From G963674955 sp963674955 (GTDB lineage: Bacteria; Desulfobacterota; Desulfovibrionia; Desulfovibrionales; Desulfovibrionaceae): a stretch of 64,000 nt of DNA. Below the pieces are notes generated by a model. It saw nothing but the letters and a program-made list of their open reading frames with translations. It was not told the DNA's origin and did not search any database. Shown in pieces: positions 18,998 through 30,023 of the stretch. The stretch is taken from positions 1,860,001 to 1,924,000 of the forward strand of contig CAXXKR010000004.1 of NCBI GenBank assembly GCA_963674955.2. The letters are read 5' to 3'. The position numbers and the translations under genes were made by a program. Position 1 is the first letter of the stretch. Each line of letters starts with the position of its first letter.

Positions 18998-20798
18998 TTC
19001 ACGCGACCAGCAGCCGCCCAAGTCCGGACTGCATCTGCTGAACATCCTGGTGCTGGCCTTGTTCTGCCTTTTTGCCATGCGCTTCTGGTATCTTCAGGTG
19101 CACAAGGGGGAACAGTTCGCCGACCGGGCCAAGGACAACCAGCTCAGGCGCGAACAGGTCTACGCCCCCAGGGGCGTGATCCGCGACGCCGACGGCGAGC
19201 TGCTTGCCGTCAACGAACCGGCCTACGCCCTGGGTCTTGTCAGGGAAGAATGCATGAATCTTGAAGAAACCATGAGCAAGGTCAGCCAATGGACCGGAGT
19301 GGGCAGGGGCAGACTTTGGGACACTTACAACCGCAACAAGAAAAAGGTGAAGTCCTTCGAGCCCATGATCCTTGTTCCGGAGTTAAGCTTCGACCAGTTA
19401 GCCATCGTGGAGGCCGGGCGGCTGCGAACGCCCGGACTGCGAATCGTCATTCGCTCCAGGCGCAAATACAAGCATGGAGTTCTTTTCGCCCATATCCTTG
19501 GCTATGTGTCTGAAACTACTGAAGAAGACTTGCAACAGGACGCCAGTCTTTCCATGGGCGACTTCGTGGGCAAGCAGGGGCTGGAATCGCACCTGGAACG
19601 CCGCCTCAGGGGCATCAAGGGCATGCGCCAGTTCGAGGTGGACGCCAGCGGCAGAAAACTTACCGAAAGGATGCTCAAGCAGCCCAAGACCGGGGAAGAC
19701 CTGACCCTGAGCATCCATCTGGGACTGCAACAGACGGCTGCCGAAATGCTCAAGGACCAGGCCGGAGCCGTCGTGGTCATGAACCCTGACACAGGGGAAC
19801 TCCTGGCCCTGGTCAGTTCGCCCTCCTACGACAGCAATTCCTTCGGCACTCTCAGCCCCAAGGAATGGGACGCCATCAGGAACGATCCCATGCATCCTCT
19901 GCAGAACCGGGCCATCCAGGGCCAGTACCCGCCCGGTTCGGTCTTCAAGCTGGTCGTGGCCGCCTGCGGACTTTCCCAAGGCCTTCTCGACCCCAAGGAA
20001 AAGGTCTTGTGCGAGGGGGGCATGTCGCTGGGCAAACATTATTTCCGTTGCTGGAACTCCTTTGGTCACGGCTCGGTGGATTTTGCAAGAGGGCTGACCG
20101 AATCCTGCGACGTTTATTTCTACAAGCTGGGCCTCAAGCTGGGAGTGGACAGAATCAGCGAGTTCTCAAAGAACGCAGGATTCGGATCGCTCACGGGCAT
20201 CACCCTGCCCCATGAAAAACCCGGACTCATCCCTTCCAGGGCCTGGAAGAAAAAACGCAACGGCCAGGACTGGTCCAGCGGCGAAACCCTGAACATGTCC
20301 ATCGGCCAGGGGTATACCCTGGTCACCCCGTTGCAGGTGGCTCGATACATCGCGGCCCTGCTCAACGGGGGCAGGATGCTGCGTCCGAACCTCATCGCCG
20401 GACAGGCTCCCGAAGTGCAGCGCAACCTCCCGGTCGACGACAAGGTCAGGAAACAGATCCTGAACACGATGATAGCCACCGTCGACAGCCCGGCCGGCAC
20501 CGCTCGCAGGCTGCGCAGAAGCGACGTGACCGTGGGCGCCAAGACGGGCACGGCGCAGGTGGTCAGGCTGACCGCAGCATACAGAGGCAAGGACACAGAG
20601 GAAATACCCTACAAATACCGCGACCATGCCTGGATGGCCGGATTCGGGGAGCAAGGGGAAAAACGCTACGTGGTGGTGGCCATGGTGGAGCACGGAGGCC
20701 ACGGCTCTTCGGCGGCTGGCCCGGTGGTCAAGGGCGTGCTCAGCTACCTGTTCTCGGACAACTTCCCCGGTGAAAAAAAGACGGAGGCCAACCCATGA
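18981..20798 (+). CDS. mrdA: Penicillin-binding protein 2 (elongation transpeptidase)
   Basis: 605 aa. N-terminal anchor (LLNILVLALFCLFAMRFWYLQV, residues 19-40), dimerisation domain with APRGVIRDADGELLAVN, then the transpeptidase domain with nucleophile S320 in PPGSVFKLV, the SxN-equivalent SCD in TESCDVYFYKLG, and KTGTAQV near residue 525. It crosslinks lateral peptidoglycan in partnership with RodA. Overlaps mreD and rodA, so the block is translated as a coupled unit. Confidence 0.96.
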   Translation: MSDFFSSRDQQPPKSGLHLLNILVLALFCLFAMRFWYLQVHKGEQFADRAKDNQLRREQVYAPRGVIRDADGELLAVNEPAYALGLVREECMNLEETMSKVSQWTGVGRGRLWDTYNRNKKKVKSFEPMILVPELSFDQLAIVEAGRLRTPGLRIVIRSRRKYKHGVLFAHILGYVSETTEEDLQQDASLSMGDFVGKQGLESHLERRLRGIKGMRQFEVDASGRKLTERMLKQPKTGEDLTLSIHLGLQQTAAEMLKDQAGAVVVMNPDTGELLALVSSPSYDSNSFGTLSPKEWDAIRNDPMHPLQNRAIQGQYPPGSVFKLVVAACGLSQGLLDPKEKVLCEGGMSLGKHYFRCWNSFGHGSVDFARGLTESCDVYFYKLGLKLGVDRISEFSKNAGFGSLTGITLPHEKPGLIPSRAWKKKRNGQDWSSGETLNMSIGQGYTLVTPLQVARYIAALLNGGRMLRPNLIAGQAPEVQRNLPVDDKVRKQILNTMIATVDSPAGTARRLRRSDVTVGAKTGTAQVVRLTAAYRGKDTEEIPYKYRDHAWMAGFGEQGEKRYVVVAMVEHGGHGSSAAGPVVKGVLSYLFSDNFPGEKKTEANP

Positions 20799-21910
20799 CC
20801 CCTCTTGGCGAGCGGTTCCTATACAAGATCAACTGGCCCTTTCTGGCCGTGACCGCGACACTGTTCCTCTGCGGGGTGCTCAATCTCTATTCGGCCAGCG
20901 GAGTGAGACTGGAGGAAGGACTCAGCGTGGATCCGTTCTACCAGAAACAGCTGCTCTGGGGCCTCATGGGCGTGGGCGGCATGATCTTTTTCATGGTCTT
21001 CGACTACCGCTACCTCAAGACGGCGGCCTGGACGCTTTTCTGGTTCAGCGTGATCCTGCTGGGAGCGGTTTTTGCGTTCGGCGAGACGATTTCGGGCGCC
21101 ACCCGCTGGCTGAACCTGGGCGTCTTCAACCTGCAGCCCAGCGAACTGGCGAAAATAGCCATGCTCATCCTGGGTGCGCGCCTCTTGTCCAACAGCTCTG
21201 GAAAACTCGATTTTTTGTCATTGTTCTACATCATGGGCGTGGGCCTGATTCCGGCCGCCATGATCATACTCCAGCCCGACCTCGGTTCCGGAATGATCCT
21301 GTTGCTCATCCTTGGGGGAATGGTGCTCTACCGGGGACTGACGGGAAGGGTGTTCAAAACCCTGGCCTTGGCCCTGCCCTGCCTGCTGCCCCTGTCCTGG
21401 TTCTTCCTGCACGACTATCAGAAACAGCGCATACTCTCCTTCCTGGACCCGGCGGGAGATCCCCTGGGAGCGGGATACCATATTATCCAGTCCCAGATCG
21501 CCATCGGGTCCGGGCGCTTTTGGGGCAAGGGCTTTCTGGGCGGCACCCAAAGCCAGCTGAGATTTCTGCCCGAAAAGCATACAGACTTCGCCCTGGCTGT
21601 CTTCGGAGAGGAATGGGGCTTCATGGGCACCATGATTCTCCTGTCCCTGTTCTGCGTTTTCCTGCTTCAGCTTGTTTCAGTGGCCAAAGACGCCAGGGAC
21701 CTTTTCGGCAGCTACCTCGCGGCCGGGGTCTTCTTCTATTTTTTCTGGCAAATTCTCATAAACATGGGTATGGTGCTCGGGCTTATGCCGGTCGTTGGCA
21801 TACCCCTGCCGTTCATTAGTTACGGAGGCAGCGCCACGCTGGTGAACTTCTGTCTTGTCGGTCTAGCTCTAAATGTTTCCATGCGTAAGTTCCTGTTCAA
21901 GCAAGTGTAG
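20795..21910 (+). CDS. rodA: Rod-shape glycosyltransferase RodA
   Basis: 371-aa SEDS-family membrane glycosyltransferase with about ten membrane segments. Motifs: ATRWLNLGVFNLQPSELAKIA, ILQPDLGSGMILLL, FLPEKHTDFALAVFGEEWGF and GIPLPFISYGGSATLVNFCLVG, all diagnostic for RodA/FtsW. The last gene of the elongasome operon, overlapping mrdA by 4 nt (ATGA). It polymerises glycan strands from lipid II. Confidence 0.96.
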   Translation: MTPLGERFLYKINWPFLAVTATLFLCGVLNLYSASGVRLEEGLSVDPFYQKQLLWGLMGVGGMIFFMVFDYRYLKTAAWTLFWFSVILLGAVFAFGETISGATRWLNLGVFNLQPSELAKIAMLILGARLLSNSSGKLDFLSLFYIMGVGLIPAAMIILQPDLGSGMILLLILGGMVLYRGLTGRVFKTLALALPCLLPLSWFFLHDYQKQRILSFLDPAGDPLGAGYHIIQSQIAIGSGRFWGKGFLGGTQSQLRFLPEKHTDFALAVFGEEWGFMGTMILLSLFCVFLLQLVSVAKDARDLFGSYLAAGVFFYFFWQILINMGMVLGLMPVVGIPLPFISYGGSATLVNFCLVGLALNVSMRKFLFKQV

Positions 21911-21945
21911 ACCGACAGGGTTCAATCGGATCAAGGAGCAAGATA

Positions 21946-22317
21946 ATGGCCAGAGATGAAATCAATGCCTTTCTGGGAGCCGGGACCAACTACAACGGAA
22001 AATTGCATTTTGAAGGCGCCGTACGCATCGACGGCAATTTCGAAGGCGAGGTCCGGTCAACGGGAACTCTTGTGGTCGGAGCGGACGCTTCAGTGGAAGG
22101 CAACGTTCAGGTGGGCCAGTTGGTCCTTTCAGGCAAGATGCACGGCGAGGTCGAAGCCAGCCAGAAAGTGGTGTTGCACAAAACCGCCAACATGCAGGGC
22201 GATGTGAAGACGCCGGTGCTGGTGGTCGAGGAAGGCGCCGTTCTTGAAGGCAAGCTGACAATGGGAACAACCTCGGTGAAGGGAGAACTGGTTTCAGAGC
22301 AGACTGATTTGTTATAA
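21946..22317 (+). CDS. Bactofilin
   Basis: 123-aa cytoskeletal protein of the bactofilin (DUF583) family. The N-terminus MARDEINAFLGAGTNYNGKL is followed by the repeated beta-helix turns FEGAVRIDGNFEGEVRSTGTLVVG, ASVEGNVQVGQLVLSGKMHGEVEAS, and VLEGKLTMGT. These proteins polymerise without nucleotide. GGAGCAAGATA is the ribosome site, 35 nt after rodA, consistent with a cell-shape role. Confidence 0.93.
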   Translation: MARDEINAFLGAGTNYNGKLHFEGAVRIDGNFEGEVRSTGTLVVGADASVEGNVQVGQLVLSGKMHGEVEASQKVVLHKTANMQGDVKTPVLVVEEGAVLEGKLTMGTTSVKGELVSEQTDLL

Positions 22318-22382
22318 AAGGCACAAGCATTATGTCCCAAGGGTTTTCAGCCTTTTTTTACCAAAAAAATAACAAAATCCTT

Positions 22383-22411
22383 TTGACAGAATCGCCAAAA
22401 TTGGATAACAG
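22383..22411 (+). promoter_or_regulatory. Sigma-70-type promoter of atp operon
   Basis: TTGACA (22383-22388), 17-bp spacer, TAACAG (22406-22411), about 46 nt before the first ATPase gene. The -35 is perfect and the -10 partial. The T-rich stretch around 22350 just upstream may terminate the mre/bactofilin transcript (weak AAAGGC/GCCTTT stem). Confidence 0.6.
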
Positions 22412-22457
22412 GCCAAGGGCTTTGACCTAAATTTCACAACCACTGTGGGGGCAAGAT

Positions 22458-22880
22458 ATGATAGATCTTGATTTTTCGTTTGTATTTCAACTTGTAAACT
22501 TTCTGATCACCATCGTGGTGCTTAACTTCCTGCTCCTAAAGCCGGTTCGGGAAGTCATCAAGAAGCGCGGCGAAATCATGGCCGATCAGGCTTCCAAGAT
22601 CAATGAATTCGCAGACAACGCGAAAACAAAGGTCAAGGACTACGAAGACGCCTTGAATTTGGCCAGAAAGGAAGGCATCGACATTCGCAACTCATATAAG
22701 GATGAAGGAACCGCTGAGGAGCAGAAGCTCCTTGCCGCTGCTGGCGCGGAGGCTTCCTCCACCCTTAAGGCCGCCCGCGACGAGATCAATTCTCAGATCG
22801 GAACGGTCATGGATCAACTGAAAAAGGACGTGGACAAATATGCTCAGCAGGCCACGGACAAAATTCTTAGTCAAGCCTAA
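22458..22880 (+). CDS. F-type ATP synthase subunit b' (first b-like subunit)
   Basis: 140 aa: one N-terminal membrane helix (FVFQLVNFLITIVVLNFLLLKPV) and a long charged helix that forms the peripheral stalk. It ends VDKYAQQATDKILSQA. The operon codes a second b-type subunit directly downstream, an arrangement seen in delta-proteobacteria and photosynthetic groups, so the stalk is probably a b/b' heterodimer. Genes for a and c are absent here. Confidence 0.9.
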   Translation: MIDLDFSFVFQLVNFLITIVVLNFLLLKPVREVIKKRGEIMADQASKINEFADNAKTKVKDYEDALNLARKEGIDIRNSYKDEGTAEEQKLLAAAGAEASSTLKAARDEINSQIGTVMDQLKKDVDKYAQQATDKILSQA

Positions 22881-22902
22881 CAGACGCTAGGGAGGAATCA
22901 TC

Positions 22903-23607
22903 TTGAAACGGATTCATCTTATCATTGCCGCGGTTTTCGTCTGTTTGCTGGCTGTCACTGCTATTGCCCACGCCACAAGCCAGGAAGCCGCCACAGATAC
23001 GGCCACGGCTCAGGAAGCTGTCCACGGTGACGACGCCGCAACCGAAGCCGCACACGGTGACGCCGTTGCAGCTGAAGCCGAACACGGCGAAGTTCACGGC
23101 GAAGCGGCGGGTCATGGCGAAAGCCACGCTCTACCTTGGGGCAACTACATTGGCAGGGTCATCAACCTGATCATAGTCATCGGCATCATCTGGTACGCCG
23201 CAGGCAAGAAGATCAAGGTTTTCTTTGGCGGACGCCGCAAGCAGATCAAGCAGGACCTCGAAGACCTCGAGGCCCGCAAAAACGAAGCCGCAAAGAAGCT
23301 CAAGGATGTCGAGCAAAGCATCGCCAACCTGAGCCAGGAAAAACAGTCCATTCTTGACGAAGCCAAGAAACAGGGCGACGCCTTGAAAGAGGCCATCATT
23401 GAAAAGGCAAAGAAAGACGCCATTCAGCTCACTGAACAGGCCAAGCGCTCCGCAGAGTTCGAAGCAAAGGCCGCAGTGGACGATCTTCGCGCCCAGATGG
23501 CCGACCTCGTTGTCGAAGCCGCGATCAAACTCGTTCAGGACAAGCTGAGCGATAAGGACCATGAAAAGCTTGTCGATGAATATCTAACAAAGGTGGTGCT
23601 CAATTGA
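22903..23607 (+). CDS. atpF: F-type ATP synthase subunit b
   Basis: 234 aa, longer than the typical 156. An N-terminal signal-like hydrophobic stretch (LIIAAVFVCLLAVTAIAHA) is followed by an acidic, His- and Ala-rich linker (about residues 25-75, repeats of HGE/HGD), then a second membrane helix (INLIIVIGIIWYAAGKKI) and the usual long stalk helix. TTG start at 22903, with GGGAGGAATCATC before it. The extended, possibly exported N-terminus is odd for subunit b, though similar long forms occur in Desulfovibrio-type genomes. Confidence 0.88.
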   Translation: MKRIHLIIAAVFVCLLAVTAIAHATSQEAATDTATAQEAVHGDDAATEAAHGDAVAAEAEHGEVHGEAAGHGESHALPWGNYIGRVINLIIVIGIIWYAAGKKIKVFFGGRRKQIKQDLEDLEARKNEAAKKLKDVEQSIANLSQEKQSILDEAKKQGDALKEAIIEKAKKDAIQLTEQAKRSAEFEAKAAVDDLRAQMADLVVEAAIKLVQDKLSDKDHEKLVDEYLTKVVLN

Positions 23608-24155
23608 CCGGTAATATCGTAGCACGCAGATACGCCAAGGCCCTTTTTGCCTTAGGCAAGAAAAAGGGCGATGCCGAGCTTGAAGCCTACGGCAAAAACT
23701 TGGCCCAACTGGCTGAGGTGTTGGATCAATCACCGGATATGTTGAGTTTCTTCAAGAATCCGGTTTTCAGCGCAGCCGAGAAAAAGGCCGTGCTGGAACA
23801 GATCCTTGGTAAAATTTCGGTCCAGCCGCTGGTAAAGGACTTTTGCAATTTGCTTGCAGACAAGAGCAGGCTCTCCTCCCTGCAGGATATCGCCGCTGAC
23901 TTCTCCATTTACCTTGATGAAATTCAAGGGATTCTTCGTGGCAAACTCGTCACGGCGGTGGACCTTTCCGACAGCAAAAAGGCCGACCTTCAAAAACAAC
24001 TTGAAAAGCAGACTGGCAGCAAGGTCAACCTTGACTACGACGTAGACAAGGAAATCCTTGGTGGTGTGGTGCTCAAGGTTGGGGACAAGGTTCTTGACGC
24101 CAGCCTAAGGGCTCAGCTGGAAATTTTGAAAGAAACGATTAAAAGGGGTGAGTAG
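23604..24155 (+). CDS. atpH: F-type ATP synthase subunit delta
   Basis: 183-aa stalk subunit. VARRYAKALFALGKKKG is the N-terminal delta signature and LGGVVLKVGDKVLDASLRAQLEILKETI the conserved C-terminal one. It joins the peripheral stalk to the alpha3beta3 head. Overlaps atpF by 4 nt. Confidence 0.95.
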   Translation: MTGNIVARRYAKALFALGKKKGDAELEAYGKNLAQLAEVLDQSPDMLSFFKNPVFSAAEKKAVLEQILGKISVQPLVKDFCNLLADKSRLSSLQDIAADFSIYLDEIQGILRGKLVTAVDLSDSKKADLQKQLEKQTGSKVNLDYDVDKEILGGVVLKVGDKVLDASLRAQLEILKETIKRGE

Positions 24156-24159
24156 GGTC

Positions 24160-25668
<1,509 letters not shown>

Positions 25669-25683
25669 GACGAGGAGTTACCA

Positions 25684-26559
25684 ATGGCATCGTTAAGGGA
25701 CGTTCAAACAAAGATCGTAGGGGTCAAGAAGACCAAGCAGATCACAAAGGCCATGAACATGGTGGCCTCGGCAAAGCTGCGTAAGGCGCAAGATAAAATC
25801 GAGCGCTTTCGCCCCTATGCCAACAAGTTCTATGAAATGCTTGGCGATCTTGCGGGCGGAGCAGACGAGTCCGTCCATCCGCTGCTTGAGGTCCACCCCG
25901 AAATCAAAACCGTGGGCATACTCATGGTGACTTCGGACCGCGGACTTTGCGGCAGCTTCAACGCCAACATTACTAAAAAAGCCTTGGAAATCGCCAGAGC
26001 GAAAAGCGCCGAGGGCAAAACGGTCAAGTTCTACTGCGTAGGCAAAAAAGGCCGCGACGCCGCGCGCAAGTCCGGGCACGAAATCGTCATGCAATACACC
26101 GACGCCATGGGCGGCATAGACTTCACCCTGGCCAACGAGGTCGGAATGGAGCTAATCAACTCATACATGGCCGGCGAACTGGATGAAGTGGTCACCGTGT
26201 TTGGCGAGTTCATAAGCATGGCGAAACAGGACGCGGTTTCCCTGAACATCCTGCCCATGGCCTCGGACGAGGTTGAAGGCGAGGAAACAGGGGCTGCCAA
26301 GGACTACACGTACGAGCCTTCGGTGGAGGGTCTGCTTGCGGAACTCCTGCCAAGGTTCATCAAGGTTCAGGTCTACCGCAGCATGCTGGACACATCCGCC
26401 AGCGAACATGCCGCGCGCATGGCCGCCATGGACAATGCAACCAAGGCTTGTGACGATATGGCCGAAGCACTGACGCTCTTGTTCAACAAGACCAGGCAGA
26501 CGGCCATCACCACTGAACTTATGGATATAGTCGGCGGCGCAGAGGCGCTGAACGGATAA
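25684..26559 (+). CDS. atpG: F-type ATP synthase subunit gamma
   Basis: 291-aa central shaft. N-terminal MASLRDVQTKIVGVKKTKQITKAMNMVASAKLRKAQ and C-terminal MDNATKACDDMAEALTLLFNKTRQTAITTELMDIVGGAEAL are diagnostic (only key stretches needed: KQITKAMNMVA and RQTAITTELMDIVGGA). Directly after atpA with GAGGAG ribosome site. Confidence 0.97.
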   Translation: MASLRDVQTKIVGVKKTKQITKAMNMVASAKLRKAQDKIERFRPYANKFYEMLGDLAGGADESVHPLLEVHPEIKTVGILMVTSDRGLCGSFNANITKKALEIARAKSAEGKTVKFYCVGKKGRDAARKSGHEIVMQYTDAMGGIDFTLANEVGMELINSYMAGELDEVVTVFGEFISMAKQDAVSLNILPMASDEVEGEETGAAKDYTYEPSVEGLLAELLPRFIKVQVYRSMLDTSASEHAARMAAMDNATKACDDMAEALTLLFNKTRQTAITTELMDIVGGAEALNG

Positions 26560-26575
26560 AAGGGGGCTAATAGCT

Positions 26576-27976
26576 ATGTCTAACGTAGGTAAAATAGTAC
26601 AGGTCATCGGCGCCGTTGTTGACGTCGAGTTTCCCGAAGGGCAGCTGCCCAACATCTTGAATGCTCTTGACATCAAGAATCCCAACAACACAGACGCGCC
26701 CGAGCTGGTCGTCGAGGTCGCCCAGCACCTGGGCAACAACGTTGTCAGAACCATCGCCATGGACGCCACAGAAGGTCTGGTCCGCGGCATGGACGTGACC
26801 GATACCGGCGACGCCATTCAGGTGCCGGTCGGCGCAGGCGCTCTGGGCCGCATCATGAACGTTGTGGGCCGTCCTGTGGACGAACTTGGTCCCATTGACT
26901 GCAAAAAGACCATGTCCATTCACCGCCAGGCTCCCGCCTTCACCGACCAAAGCACCAAAATCGAACTGCTTGAAACCGGCATCAAGGTCGTTGACCTGCT
27001 CATCCCCTTCCCCAAAGGCGGAAAGATGGGCCTGTTCGGCGGCGCCGGTGTCGGCAAGACAGTTATCCTCATGGAAATGATCAACAACATCGCCAAGCAG
27101 CACGGCGGCATCTCCGTGTTCGCCGGTGTTGGTGAAAGGACCCGTGAAGGAAACGACCTTTATCACGAAATGAAGGACGCAGGCGTTCTGGAGAAAGCCG
27201 GCCTGATCTACGGCCAGATGAACGAGCCTCCGGGAGCCCGTGCCCGCGTCGCCCTGACCGCCCTGACATGCGCCGAGTACTTCCGCGATGACGAAGGCCA
27301 GGACGTTTTGTTGTTCATCGACAACATCTTCCGCTTCACACAGGCCGGTTCCGAGGTCTCCGCACTTCTGGGCCGCATGCCTTCCGCAGTTGGTTACCAG
27401 CCCACCCTGGGCACCGACCTTGGTGAACTGCAGGAACGCATCACATCCACCAACAAGGGTTCCATCACTTCCGTCCAGGCCGTTTACGTCCCTGCCGACG
27501 ACTTGACCGACCCCGCTCCGGCAACCACCTTCTCGCACCTTGACGGTACGCTGGTCCTCTCCAGGCAGATCGCCGAGCTCGGCATCTACCCCGCTGTCGA
27601 CCCGCTGGACTCCACTTCCCGCATCCTGGACCCCCACGTCCTGGGTGAGGAACACTACAACACAGCCCGTCAGGTGCAGATGGTCCTGCAGAAATACAAA
27701 GACCTTCAGGACATCATCGCCATTCTGGGTATGGACGAGCTTTCCGACGAGGACAAGCTCACCGTTGGCCGCGCCCGTAGAATTCAGCGCTTCCTGTCTC
27801 AGCCCTTCCACGTGGCCGAGACATTCACCGGTACCCCCGGCGTATACGTAAAGCTGGAAGACACCATCAAGGCCTTCAAGGAAATCCTCGAAGGCAAATA
27901 CGATGAACTTCCGGAGAACGCATTCTACATGGTTGGCGGAATTGAAGGAGTTCTGGAAAAAGCCAAACAGGCGTAG
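26576..27976 (+). CDS. atpD: F-type ATP synthase subunit beta
   Basis: 466-aa catalytic subunit. Walker A GGAGVGKTVILMEM, catalytic-loop GVGERTREGNDLYHEM, Walker B VLLFIDNIFRF, and the ATPase alpha/beta signature PAVDPLDSTSR. Couples proton flow to ATP formation. Highly expressed codon pattern. 9 nt before atpC. Confidence 0.98.
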   Translation: MSNVGKIVQVIGAVVDVEFPEGQLPNILNALDIKNPNNTDAPELVVEVAQHLGNNVVRTIAMDATEGLVRGMDVTDTGDAIQVPVGAGALGRIMNVVGRPVDELGPIDCKKTMSIHRQAPAFTDQSTKIELLETGIKVVDLLIPFPKGGKMGLFGGAGVGKTVILMEMINNIAKQHGGISVFAGVGERTREGNDLYHEMKDAGVLEKAGLIYGQMNEPPGARARVALTALTCAEYFRDDEGQDVLLFIDNIFRFTQAGSEVSALLGRMPSAVGYQPTLGTDLGELQERITSTNKGSITSVQAVYVPADDLTDPAPATTFSHLDGTLVLSRQIAELGIYPAVDPLDSTSRILDPHVLGEEHYNTARQVQMVLQKYKDLQDIIAILGMDELSDEDKLTVGRARRIQRFLSQPFHVAETFTGTPGVYVKLEDTIKAFKEILEGKYDELPENAFYMVGGIEGVLEKAKQA

Positions 27977-27985
27977 GGGTGCATA

Positions 27986-28408
27986 ATGGCTAACAAGATT
28001 CAATTAGAAATAGTCACTCCTGACAAAAAAGTGCTCTCGCAGGATGTGGAATACGTAGGGGCTCCCGGCATGCTCGGCGAGTTCGGCGTACTGCCCAACC
28101 ACATTCCCTTCCTGTCGGCACTCGGCGTCGGGAACCTTTACTACAAGGACCAGGGCAAGACCCACTACGTCTTTGTGGCCGGCGGCTTCGCTGAAGTAAA
28201 CGGCCAAAAGGTTACCGTTCTGGCCGAGATCGCCGAACTGGCTGTCGAGATTGACGCAGACCGCGTCAGCAAGGCCAGGGAAAGGGCGGAAGAAAGGCTC
28301 AAGCAAGCCCAGGACAACATGGACTTTGCCAGGGCCCAGGCCGCCCTGAGAAGAGCAATTGCCAGGATGAGCTGCATTGAGGCAGGCAAGGGCGCGGGAA
28401 CCGCGTAA
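27986..28408 (+). CDS. atpC: F-type ATP synthase subunit epsilon
   Basis: 140 aa: N-terminal beta-sandwich (IQLEIVTPDKKVLSQDVEYV, PGMLGEFGVLPNHIPFLSAL) and C-terminal helical hairpin (AEERLKQAQDNMDFARAQAALRRAIARM). Acts as rotor foot and inhibitor of ATP hydrolysis. Last gene of the operon, followed by a strong terminator. Confidence 0.96.
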   Translation: MANKIQLEIVTPDKKVLSQDVEYVGAPGMLGEFGVLPNHIPFLSALGVGNLYYKDQGKTHYVFVAGGFAEVNGQKVTVLAEIAELAVEIDADRVSKARERAEERLKQAQDNMDFARAQAALRRAIARMSCIEAGKGAGTA

Positions 28409-28433
28409 TTCGCCAATACGAATACAATCAGCA

Positions 28434-28468
28434 GGGCAGGCCGGATTTATTCCGGCCTGCCTTTTTTT
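28434..28468 (+). terminator. Rho-independent terminator of atp operon
   Basis: Strong GC stem, GGCAGGCCGGA with TCCGGCCTGCC around a TTTAT loop, followed by seven T. Lies 26 nt after atpC. Confidence 0.93.
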
Positions 28469-28606
28469 GTTGCCCGATCCGGTGCCAAGTTTCCCTGGAC
28501 CCCCGGCTGAACATCTATTATTTTCTCCAAGGCCCCGAGAAATGGCTCGATGCCCACAAATATTCGCTTTACAAGGCGCCGAGCAGAGATTTTACGGAGA
28601 AACCGG

Positions 28607-29992
28607 ATGGCTGACCACGAAACAACCGCATTGGTGCTTGCCGCAGGAAAAGGCACGAGAATGTTCTCGTCCAAACCCAAGGTTTTGCAAACCCTGCTGG
28701 GCGAACCAATGCTCTACTATGTTTACCAGGCCCTGCTGCCCCTGTTCGGACACGCGGGCATCAAAACCATTGTCGGCTACATGTCCGATGAAATCGAAAA
28801 GGCCTTTCCAGGACAAAAAAAATCCTTCGTCAAGCAGGACAAGCAACTGGGAACGGGCCACGCCCTGCAAGTGGCCTGGGACGCAGTCAAGGCCGAAAAC
28901 AACGCCTATTGCCTAGTGGTCAACGGCGACACGCCGCTGGTCGATCATCTGACCCTTGAAGATTTCTTGACCGAGGCGAAGAGACAGGACGCCGACTTGG
29001 CCTTCCTGTCCATCACGCCGCCGGACCCCGCCTCATTCGGCCGCGTCATTCGCGATGAAAACAAAAAAGTGCTGTCCATAGTCGAGGCCAAGGATTTCGA
29101 CCCCGCAAGGCATGGTGAGCCCACAGGCGAAGTCAATGCCGGAATCTACCTGCTAAAAATGAATCCGGTGGAACCCCTGCTGGGCAGCCTGAGCAACAGG
29201 AACAACAGCGGGGAATACTACATAACCGATCTCGTTGAAGCGGCCATTGCCGCAGGCCTCAAGGTTGTGGCCGTGAACAGCGGCGATAATCCCGGCCTGA
29301 TGGGCATCAACTCGCCCATTGAACTGGCGCGGGCCGAATCCACGTTGCGCGAGCGCATTGTGGCCTACTGGCTGGCCCAGGGCGTTGTCATGCATTTTCA
29401 CGAAAGCGTGGTCATAGGCCCCAAGGTCAGCCTTTCGCCTGAAACGGAACTGACCGGACCCTGTGAACTGTACGGTAAGACGGTAATGGGCCGAAACGTA
29501 TTCGTCGGCTCCCACACCTGGATCAAGGATACGGTCATCGACGCCGAAGCCAAAGTGCTGGAGTTCAGCCATATCCAGGAAGCGGTTGTCGGCGAGAGGT
29601 GCGTGATCGGACCCTATGCCAGGCTCAGGCCGGGAGCGGTCCTGGACGAGTCCTCCAAGGTCGGCAATTTCGTCGAAATGAAAAAGGCAAGGCTCGGGGC
29701 CGGGTCCAAGGCCAGCCACCTTTCCTATCTCGGCGACTCAATCATAGGCCGCGACGTGAACATCGGCGCGGGGACCATCACCTGCAACTATGACGGAAAG
29801 AACAAACATGTGACCACCATTGAAGACAATGTCTTCATCGGCAGCAACACCGCCCTGGTCGCTCCGGTGACCATTGAAAAGGGTGGCCTGGTGGCCGCCG
29901 GTTCCGTCATCACCAAAAACGTTCCCCAAGGAGCCTTGGCCGTTGGCCGGGCAAAACAGTCAAATATTATACGCAAACCGAAGAAGCCTTGA
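28607..29992 (+). CDS. glmU: Bifunctional GlmU (UDP-N-acetylglucosamine synthesis)
   Basis: 461 aa. The N-terminal pyrophosphorylase has LVLAAGKGTRM (nucleotide loop) and NGDTPLVDHLTLEDF. The C-terminal acetyltransferase is a left-handed beta-helix with GPYARLRPGAVLDESSKVGNFVEMKKARLG, HLSYLGDSIIG and GAGTITCNYDGKNKH. The ATG at 28607 (MADHETTALVL) follows CGGAGAAACC; a longer in-frame start at 28550 adds a basic tail foreign to the family. Makes UDP-GlcNAc for peptidoglycan and lipopolysaccharide. Confidence 0.96.
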   Translation: MADHETTALVLAAGKGTRMFSSKPKVLQTLLGEPMLYYVYQALLPLFGHAGIKTIVGYMSDEIEKAFPGQKKSFVKQDKQLGTGHALQVAWDAVKAENNAYCLVVNGDTPLVDHLTLEDFLTEAKRQDADLAFLSITPPDPASFGRVIRDENKKVLSIVEAKDFDPARHGEPTGEVNAGIYLLKMNPVEPLLGSLSNRNNSGEYYITDLVEAAIAAGLKVVAVNSGDNPGLMGINSPIELARAESTLRERIVAYWLAQGVVMHFHESVVIGPKVSLSPETELTGPCELYGKTVMGRNVFVGSHTWIKDTVIDAEAKVLEFSHIQEAVVGERCVIGPYARLRPGAVLDESSKVGNFVEMKKARLGAGSKASHLSYLGDSIIGRDVNIGAGTITCNYDGKNKHVTTIEDNVFIGSNTALVAPVTIEKGGLVAAGSVITKNVPQGALAVGRAKQSNIIRKPKKP

Positions 29993-30023
29993 TTTTAGAC
30001 AGAGAACCGGATAGTTTTCAAAC

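Noticed and set aside
26567..28003. 478-aa open frame antisense to atpD
   Set aside because: Mirror of the codon pattern of a highly biased gene; atpD on the other strand has all family motifs.
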